This document shows, in pieces, positions 5,706 through 11,077 of a stretch of DNA of 11,077 nt. Source of the stretch: Chloroflexia bacterium (GTDB lineage: Bacteria; Chloroflexota; Chloroflexia; Thermomicrobiales; UBA6265). Position numbers and translations under genes: made by a program. The DNA is taken from the NCBI GenBank assembly GCA_030430125.1, contig JAUIGA010000073.1, positions 1 to 11,077 of the forward strand. Reading direction: 5' to 3'. Positions within the stretch are counted from its first letter, which is position 1, and every line of letters starts with the position of its first letter. A model generated the notes under the pieces. The model saw only the letters and a list, made by a program, of their open reading frames with translations, ran no database searches and was not told the origin of the DNA.

Positions 5706-7310
5706 CTACATGTCCTTGTGCAGCGTCTGCAGGAACTCAGCGTTGGCGTCGGTCTTCGAGAGACGACTCAACACCAGCTCGGTGCCTTCGCTGCCACCAA
5801 GCATCGACACCATGCGCCGCATGGTCCACACCTGGCGCAGCGTTTCCTCGCCGAGCAGCAGCTCTTCGCGGCGCGTGCCGGAGCGCTGGATATCGATCGC
5901 CGGGTAGATGCGGCGCTCGGCAAGCTTGCGGTCGAGGTGGAGCTCCATGTTGCCGGTGCCCTTGAACTCCTCGTAGATCACGTCGTCCATGCGGGAACCG
6001 GTGTCGATGAGGCAGGTGGCAATCACTGTCAGGCTGCCGCCACCCTCGATGTTGCGCGCCGCACCGAAGAACCGCTTCGGCGGGTAGAGGGCAATCGGAT
6101 CGATACCACCGGAGAGTGTGCGGCCGCTCGGCGGCACGGCCAGGTTGTAGGCCCGCGCGAGCCGGGTGATCGAGTCGAGCAGGATTGTGACATCCCTGCC
6201 GCCTTCCACCAGGCGCTTCGCGCGCTCCAGCGCCATCTCGGCGACCTTGGTGTGATCCTCGACCGGCTCGTCGAAGGTCGAGGAGATGACCTCACCATCG
6301 ACCGACCGCCGCATGTCCGTCACCTCTTCCGGCCGCTCTCCAATGAGGCAGACCATCAGGTGCATGTCGGGATTGTTCGTGGTGATCCCGTTCGCGATGG
6401 ATTTCAGCAGCACCGTCTTGCCGGCCTTCGGCGGCGATACGATGAGACCACGCTGTCCCCGACCCACTGGCGCCACCAGGTCCAGCAATCGCGTGGAGAG
6501 GATGTTCGGCTGCGTTTCGAGATGGATCTGTTCGAGCGGGTAGATCGGGGTGAGCGTGTCGAACGCCGGACGCCGCCTTGCTGTCTCCGGCTCGATGCCG
6601 TTGACTGCCTCCACCCGGAGCAGGCTGAAGAACTTCTCGTTGTCCTTCGGCGGCCTTACCTGACCACTTACGCGGTCGCCGGTTCGCAGCCCAAAGCGGC
6701 GTATCTGGGATTGCGAAACGTAGATGTCGTTCGGCCCCGGCAGGAACCGTTGCCCACGCAGGAAACCGAAGCCATCCTCGATGATCTCGAGTACCCCGTC
6801 GCCGAACTTGTGGCCAGCCTTCTCGGTCTGGGCCTGCAGCAGTCGGGTGACCAGTTCCGGACGGCGCATGCGCATGTACCCGGAAACCTCAAGCTCTTGA
6901 GCGTACGCCCACAACTCCTCGTCGGCCTTGGCATTGAGGTCGCCAACGGTCAGTCGATTTGGCCCGCTTCCGTTCGCTCCACCCTTGCGCGGCTCCTGCG
7001 CTCCATGTTCACCGTCGCCGTCCTGGCGGTCGGCCTTCCGGGTGCGGCTGCGCTTGCGGGGGCTACGCCGGTTCTGGGTGCCATTCTCCTGGGTACGCTG
7101 GGTGCTATCCGACTCGCCTTCGCCGCCAGGCGTCAGCGACGTCTGCTCAAGCACTTCGGCGGCCGGATGACCATTCGTTGCCTCCGTGGTCTCGGCGGCA
7201 TCAATTGGCGCATCCGGCGCCTTCTTGCGGCGCGCGGTTCGCGGCTTGCGTGCCGGTGTCGTCTCCTGCTCTGTGGCAGAAGTCTCGGTTGCAACGTTGT
7301 CGGTGGTCAA
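5706..7310 (-). CDS. rho: Transcription termination factor Rho
   Basis: Rho is a hexameric RNA-dependent ATPase that binds C-rich nascent RNA and releases RNA polymerase. Domains, counted from the chosen start (534 residues): a disordered charged tail (1-118), rich in Thr, Glu, Gly and Arg/Lys; Rho_N SAP-like helices (119-161, RLTVGDLNAKADEELWAYAQ); the cold-shock-like primary RNA site (about 172-238, EDGFGFLRG and NDIYVSQSQIRRFGLRTGD); and the RecA-like motor. The motor has Walker A SPPKAGKT (292-299), Walker B TILLDSITRLARAYN, Q-loop LSGGIDP and R-loop TGSRMDDVIYEEFKGTGN. The start is the TTG at 7310-7308, because GGAGG lies at 7323-7319, 8 bases before it. The frame extends 54 codons further up to an ATG at 7472 without a ribosome binding site and with a Pro-rich, unfamily-like sequence. 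E. coli Rho has 419 residues; the excess here is the N-terminal tail. It lies downstream of glpX on the same strand. Confidence 0.97.
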   Translation of the reverse strand: MTTDNVATETSATEQETTPARKPRTARRKKAPDAPIDAAETTEATNGHPAAEVLEQTSLTPGGEGESDSTQRTQENGTQNRRSPRKRSRTRKADRQDGDGEHGAQEPRKGGANGSGPNRLTVGDLNAKADEELWAYAQELEVSGYMRMRRPELVTRLLQAQTEKAGHKFGDGVLEIIEDGFGFLRGQRFLPGPNDIYVSQSQIRRFGLRTGDRVSGQVRPPKDNEKFFSLLRVEAVNGIEPETARRRPAFDTLTPIYPLEQIHLETQPNILSTRLLDLVAPVGRGQRGLIVSPPKAGKTVLLKSIANGITTNNPDMHLMVCLIGERPEEVTDMRRSVDGEVISSTFDEPVEDHTKVAEMALERAKRLVEGGRDVTILLDSITRLARAYNLAVPPSGRTLSGGIDPIALYPPKRFFGAARNIEGGGSLTVIATCLIDTGSRMDDVIYEEFKGTGNMELHLDRKLAERRIYPAIDIQRSGTRREELLLGEETLRQVWTMRRMVSMLGGSEGTELVLSRLSKTDANAEFLQTLHKDM

Positions 7311-7636
7311 AACGGTCTCCTCCGATTCGTGAGTTGTGAGGGGTCGCCCCTGTCGTGGACACGAACCACCAGAACCTGCGATGGGCGGTGCGGGTGCTCG
7401 GTTTGAATTCCGGACAGCGGGTGTATGGTGAGGATGGATCAGCGGATCCAGATACTCCTGAGGCGGGCGCATCCGCGCCCAGTACCGATGCTTGCGAATT
7501 GCACGTTCGCGTCAGGGAACAGCCTGAGGCCGGGACACGTCGCCGAGCCGATTCGACCTGCGTGTTGAATGGCTGCGATGTGTGCGTGGGCCAGGCGACC
7601 GGCAGATGAGGATATCTGTGTTGTGCCGCGTCGCTA
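7311..7636 (-). promoter_or_regulatory. Long rho 5' leader with C-rich tract and short hairpins
   Basis: The 389 bases between the glpX stop and the rho TTG hold no recognisable gene. Read on the minus strand from a predicted start near 7636, the leader is about 325 bases long. It contains short perfect stems at 7465-7480 (GGGCGC/GCGCCC, 4-base loop), 7435-7450 (TGGATC/GATCCA, 4-base loop), 7339-7351 (AGGGG/CCCCT, 3-base loop) and 7353-7364 (TCGTG/CACGA). On the rho-sense strand the stretch 7440 down to 7376 is markedly C-rich and G-poor (about 29 C to 11 G in 65 bases by hand count), as Rho utilisation sites are. E. coli rho is known to be autoregulated by Rho-dependent termination in its leader; the same here is inference. 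The GGAGG at 7323-7319 ends the leader. Confidence 0.45.
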
Positions 7637-7642
7637 CAGCGA

Positions 7643-7672
7643 AATGTACCACCAGCACCGCAGCGACGTCAA
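7643..7672 (-). promoter_or_regulatory. Candidate sigma-70-type promoter for rho
   Basis: On the minus strand a -35 TTGACG (7672-7667, 5 of 6 consensus) and a -10 TACATT (7648-7643, 4 of 6) are separated by 18 bases, and TGG directly precedes the -10, giving an extended -10 (TGN). It lies 28 bases beyond the glpX stop. A small palindrome TCGCT-AC-AGCGA at 7631-7642 overlaps the predicted transcription start and could be an operator. Confidence 0.45.
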
Positions 7673-7699
7673 CAACACAGGCACAGTCGCGCCACGCGC

Positions 7700-8686
7700 C
7701 TAGTCGAATGGGAGATCCGTAAGCTCCCGCAGCTTGCGCAATTGATGTGAGGACTCGACGTATCGAACGGTGCCGGATCGTTCGCGCATCACGAGCGAGT
7801 GCGTTGTGGCGCCGTCCGCGAAGTAATGGACCCCGCGCAACAACTCGCCATCGGTGATGCCTGTTGCGACAAAGAACACGTCCTCGGATTGCACCAGGTC
7901 ATCGAGTTGGTGCACCTTGCTCACATCCAGGCCGCGTTCACGTACCACCGTCCGTTCATCGTCATTTCGCGGCCAGATGCGAGTCTGCATCTCGCCGCCG
8001 ATGCATTTGATCGCGCACGCCGTGATCACCGCCTCCGGCGATCCGCCGATGCCCATCAGCACATCGATGCCTGTGCCGGGCATCGCCGCCATCAGCCCAC
8101 CGGCCACGTCGCCATCGACGATCAGCTTCATGCGCGCCCCTGCTTCGCGCACATCGCGGATGAGGCCCTCGTGGCGCGGTCGGTCCAGGATGACCACGGT
8201 CAGGTCCGAGACTTCGACGGCCTTGGCGTTGGCGATTCTCTGCAGGTTCTCGCCAACAGGCAACTCGATGTCAATCGCCCCGGCCGCATCGGGTCCGACG
8301 GCGATCTTCTCCATGTAGGCAACGTCCTGCCAGCCGTACAGCGATCCGCGTTCCGCGACCGCCATTACCACGATCGAGTTGGGCATTCCCTGCGCGAGCA
8401 GCCTCGTGCCCTCGACTGGATCTACGGCGATGTCGACCTTCGGTTCGTCCCCGCGTCCAACACGCTCGCCGGTGAAGAGCATCGGGGCTTCGTCCTTCTC
8501 CCCTTCCCCGATCACCACGACCCCGTCCATCTCGATCGTGCCGAGCACCTGGCGCATGGCGTCAACCGCCGCACCATCTGCTGCCTCCTTGTCGCCCCGA
8601 CCCATCCATCGACCAGCCATCAGCGCGCCAGCCTCGGTGGCGCGAACGAGCTCCAGGGACAGATTCCGGGTAAGCGCCTGGGTCAT
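7700..8686 (-). CDS. glpX: Fructose-1,6-bisphosphatase, class II (GlpX)
   Basis: The enzyme hydrolyses fructose 1,6-bisphosphate to fructose 6-phosphate in gluconeogenesis (some homologues also act on sedoheptulose 1,7-bisphosphate). The 328-residue protein has the full set of class II motifs: RWMGRGDKEAADGAAVDAM (from residue 27), VVIGEGEKDEAPML (57-70), VDIAVDPVEGT (84-94), YMEKIAVGP, VVILDRPRH, IVDGDVAGG, GIGGSPEAV and, near the C-terminus, VATGITDGELLRG. The acidic residues of GEGE, DP and EGT form the expected metal site. One deviation is PEAV, where E. coli has PEGV. The start ATG at 8686 is preferred over the in-frame GTG at 8692, because GGAG at 8697-8694 is 7 bases from the ATG but only 1 from the GTG. 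This ATG overlaps the dinG stop by four bases (ATGA), so the two are probably co-translated. glpX directly before rho is an arrangement also found in Bacillus subtilis. Confidence 0.97.
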   Translation of the reverse strand: MTQALTRNLSLELVRATEAGALMAGRWMGRGDKEAADGAAVDAMRQVLGTIEMDGVVVIGEGEKDEAPMLFTGERVGRGDEPKVDIAVDPVEGTRLLAQGMPNSIVVMAVAERGSLYGWQDVAYMEKIAVGPDAAGAIDIELPVGENLQRIANAKAVEVSDLTVVILDRPRHEGLIRDVREAGARMKLIVDGDVAGGLMAAMPGTGIDVLMGIGGSPEAVITACAIKCIGGEMQTRIWPRNDDERTVVRERGLDVSKVHQLDDLVQSEDVFFVATGITDGELLRGVHYFADGATTHSLVMRERSGTVRYVESSHQLRKLRELTDLPFD

Positions 8687-11077
8687 CGCCACACTCCTTC
8701 GTATGGGTCATATGGGTCGTACATCAGGTCAGGAACGGCAGGCAACGGCTGTCGATCCAGCCATGTCGACGCCAGCGTGGCCATATCGTGCCGGCTGGCG
8801 ATCCGCTGGGTCACGGGCGGCAACGAATGCAGGAAGTGCACTCCGTAGCGCTTGGCGATCACGCGGCGATCGAGCACCGCGCAGACGCCACGGTCCGTCG
8901 ATCTCCGGATCAGGCGACCAAACCCCTGCTTGAACTTCAGGACGGCATTGGGAACGGCGAGCTCCATGAACTCGTTCTCGAGCAATTCGCCACGGGCCTG
9001 AAAAATCGGGTCGCTCGGTACGGGGAACGGCAGCTTGGTGATGATCAGCAGGCTGAGCGCATCACCCGGCACATCGATACCCTCCCAGAACGACGACGTG
9101 CCGAAGATCACGCTCCGTTCGGTTGCCCGGAGGCGTTCCACCAGCGCCGTCGCGCCCCCATCCATGCCCTGAGCGAAAACCGCAATGTTCTCACGCGCCA
9201 GGGCCGCCTTGACCGGCTCGTAGCAGGCGCGCAATGCCGCGTACGAGGTAAACAGGACCAGTGCCCGTCCACCACTTGCAGCGCACAGTCGTGCCACAGA
9301 ATCGTTGAGGGCATGCTGGTATGCCGGTTCGTTGGGCAACGGCATATCGTCAGAGATCAAGACGAGTGTCGACGACTTGTGGTCGAACGGCGAACCGAGC
9401 GCGGACGTGTCTGCATCGCGAAGACCGATCCGGGAGGCCATGTAGTCGAAGGTATTGTCGATGGTGAGCGTCGCCGAGGTCGCGACGACAGTTCTCAGAT
9501 CCTGATACAGCTTCTGCTGCAGCAGCTCGTCGACGAAGAGCGGTGCCGCCTTGATGGTGGAAAGGCGTTGTTGCCCCACTTGTTCGAGCCAATAGATCGT
9601 CTCGTCGGCCGGTTCAGAGATCACGGCCAGCAGGCGCTGACGGAACTCGTGGAGCTCTCGCCATCGCGACATGAGCTCCAGCCAGAGTTCCTCGCGCACC
9701 AGTGCTTGCGGATCTTCGGCGGATTCCTTCGCCGACGGCAGCCGCTCCAGCTCGGTGAGCAGCCATGTCATCAGCGACTCGTACTCGAACAGGCCCCGGT
9801 CCAGTTGCTCCCAGACCTGTTCCAGCTCCAACCAGTCCTGACGTCGACGCACGTCGTCCGTCACACGCAGCGACGACCCATAGCTGCCACCGGCACGCTG
9901 GTCGCGGAGCATCCGATCGACGCGGTTGAACAGTTCGGTATTCATCGCCTGGACGCGCGCACGGATGGTGCCCGCGTGGCGAACACGGGTTTGCGCTTCC
10001 GGGGCAGCCTTTCGTGCCGAAGGCTCGGGCGAGCTCGACAGGAATCCCTCGACCTGCTGCAGTGCGCCCCGCTGACCACCCCGGCGCCCTTGGAAGAGAT
10101 TGTCGAGCAAGGTATCGACCACGCGCTGATCGAGCGCATACCCGAAATGGACCGTCGCTTCGTCCTCGAGGTGGTGCGCCTCATCAATGATCAAGCGATC
10201 GAAGTCCGGCAATACGTGATGCGCCGTGTCGGCCAGCAACAGCGAGTGATTGGCGACCACGAGATGCGCATTCTCCGCCTTGCGTCGCGCGCGATACAGG
10301 AAGCACTGGTTCCGCTGATTGAACGGGCACTGGCTGGCGACGCACGCCTCCTCCTCGGCGGCTATCTGCCGCCAGTGAGTCGACTCCTCGGGCAGCAGGC
10401 GCAGGTCCGCATGGTCGCCGGTGTCGGTTTCGTCGAGCCAAAGCGCGACCTTCGCCCGCATCGAGGCATCGTTTTGGTCCACAATCTCGCGGCGGTCGTG
10501 CGAAAACCAGCGACGCAGGCAGATGTAGTTGCTTCGCCCCTTCAGAACAGCGGCACGAACCGGCTCCGGAATGCCGAGACGCTCAACCGCTGTCTGCACA
10601 TCGGGCACGTCCTTTTCGTAAAGCTGTTCCTGCAGGGCGCGCGTGTCCGTCGAGATCACCACGCGCTCGCCCCGATTGATCGCATGCAGGGCCGCCGGCA
10701 ACAGGTAGGCCATGCTCTTCCCCGTACCCGTTCCGGCTTCGACCATGAGGCTGCGATCGTGGTTCAACGCTTCCGTCACGGCGGCGGCCATGTCGACCTG
10801 GCCCTGTCGGCGCTCGAAGTGGTCCAGGACGTCGCCCAGCGCCCCGCCAGGGGTCAATGCATGCTCGACATCGTCGGTCGCGACGGGAGACGTCACGCCT
10901 GTCTTGCGCAACGGTTCCGGTCGCTGCAGCCGCGACAGGAACCGAGTCTCGGCGGGCTCAAGCCAGGGCAGGTCAGACTGCGTGCGAAACACCGGGCTGA
11001 GCGTGTCGTCTTCCGCGACCATCCGCAGGAGCCACGATTCCGACCAACCTGCGCTGCTGGCATACCGCGCAGCATGC
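8683..11077 (-). CDS. dinG: DinG/XPD-type iron-sulfur ATP-dependent DNA helicase, 5' partial
   Basis: This is a superfamily 2, 5'-to-3' helicase of the DinG/XPD group, which unwinds forks, R-loops and other structures in repair. Counting from the ATG at 11022 (779 residues): a Q-motif-like stretch RRQGQVDMAAAV (71-82); Walker A EAGTGTGKS (95-103); four cysteines for a 4Fe-4S cluster, C168 (NYICLRR), C227, C232 and C240 (ACVASQCPFNQRNQC); DEAH box IIDEAHHLEDEA (280-283 DEAH); TVVATSATLTIDNTF (511-525); ALVLFTSYAAL; FGTSSFWEGIDVPG (640-653); and GFGRLIRR (700-707). The frame stays open past the ATG to the window edge (residues HAARYASSAGWSESW...), and that ATG has no Shine-Dalgarno. The real start is therefore probably outside, as in DinG proteins with an N-terminal DnaQ-like exonuclease domain. 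It leads into glpX through an ATGA overlap. Confidence 0.93.
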   Translation of the reverse strand, partial: HAARYASSAGWSESWLLRMVAEDDTLSPVFRTQSDLPWLEPAETRFLSRLQRPEPLRKTGVTSPVATDDVEHALTPGGALGDVLDHFERRQGQVDMAAAVTEALNHDRSLMVEAGTGTGKSMAYLLPAALHAINRGERVVISTDTRALQEQLYEKDVPDVQTAVERLGIPEPVRAAVLKGRSNYICLRRWFSHDRREIVDQNDASMRAKVALWLDETDTGDHADLRLLPEESTHWRQIAAEEEACVASQCPFNQRNQCFLYRARRKAENAHLVVANHSLLLADTAHHVLPDFDRLIIDEAHHLEDEATVHFGYALDQRVVDTLLDNLFQGRRGGQRGALQQVEGFLSSSPEPSARKAAPEAQTRVRHAGTIRARVQAMNTELFNRVDRMLRDQRAGGSYGSSLRVTDDVRRRQDWLELEQVWEQLDRGLFEYESLMTWLLTELERLPSAKESAEDPQALVREELWLELMSRWRELHEFRQRLLAVISEPADETIYWLEQVGQQRLSTIKAAPLFVDELLQQKLYQDLRTVVATSATLTIDNTFDYMASRIGLRDADTSALGSPFDHKSSTLVLISDDMPLPNEPAYQHALNDSVARLCAASGGRALVLFTSYAALRACYEPVKAALARENIAVFAQGMDGGATALVERLRATERSVIFGTSSFWEGIDVPGDALSLLIITKLPFPVPSDPIFQARGELLENEFMELAVPNAVLKFKQGFGRLIRRSTDRGVCAVLDRRVIAKRYGVHFLHSLPPVTQRIASRHDMATLASTWLDRQPLPAVPDLMYDPYDPYEGVWR

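Noticed and set aside
5718..7406. 562-codon open frame on the plus strand, antisense to rho
   Set aside because: Long antisense frames are common opposite GC-rich genes. The translation resembles no family and the minus strand encodes an unmistakable Rho.
7311..7472. 54-codon N-terminal extension of Rho to an ATG at 7472
   Set aside because: There is no ribosome binding site before the ATG, the sequence is Pro/His-rich and unlike Rho, and a strong GGAGG points to the TTG at 7310.
7355..7609. 84-codon plus-strand ORF (GTG start) in the rho leader region
   Set aside because: No clear Shine-Dalgarno at normal spacing, no recognisable motifs, and it is antisense to the probable rho leader. I cannot exclude a small gene but cannot support one.
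7799..8848. 349-codon open frame on the plus strand over glpX and the end of dinG
   Set aside because: It is antisense to two well-supported genes and has no recognisable domains.
1..11077. Mobile element, CRISPR, phage defence or biosynthetic cluster
   Set aside because: I saw no transposase, integrase, spaced repeats, restriction, toxin or biosynthetic genes; all large frames are conserved housekeeping families.

Overview
This is a GC-rich bacterial chromosomal window, close to fully coding, and made almost entirely of conserved housekeeping genes. Several details suggest a Chloroflexota (Thermomicrobia/Sphaerobacter-like) origin: an EF-P that begins MIDTGD and carries a GRGSAQ tip loop, a Rho with a long charged N-terminal tail, and the general codon style. 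This assignment comes from recalled family resemblance and not from a search, so treat it as a moderate-confidence inference. There are no RNA genes, insertion sequences, CRISPR arrays, phage genes or toxin-antitoxin pairs that I can see.

Left half, plus strand (1-5489). A tightly packed operon runs from an M24 aminopeptidase (cut by the left edge) through efp, accB, xseA and xseB to an AIR-synthase/HypE-like protein. The gaps are 17, 14, -1, -4 and 38 bases. This resembles the widespread pepQ-efp-accB-accC ... xseA-xseB arrangement, but accC is absent: accB and xseA overlap by one base. After a 118-base gap with two small inverted repeats comes a glycosylasparaginase-family Ntn hydrolase.

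Middle (5490-5705). The plus-strand genes and the minus-strand rho converge here. The gap holds two stem-loops. One is a perfect 16-bp stem with a 5-base loop just behind the rho stop codon. Neither is followed by a T-tract.

Right half, minus strand (5706-11077). In transcription order the genes are a DinG-type iron-sulfur helicase (its 5' end is outside the window), glpX (class II fructose-1,6-bisphosphatase, ATGA overlap with dinG), then a leader of about 325 bases with its own candidate promoter, then rho. glpX immediately upstream of rho is also known from Firmicutes such as Bacillus subtilis. The rho leader has a C-rich, G-poor stretch and several short hairpins, and could be a site of Rho autoregulation.

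I did not find a clear new multi-gene system. The points most worth a second look are the EF-P arginine tip, the orphan HypE-like protein in the exonuclease VII operon, the unusual Gly before the catalytic Thr of the glycosylasparaginase, the missing accC, the disordered Rho tail, and the rho leader.
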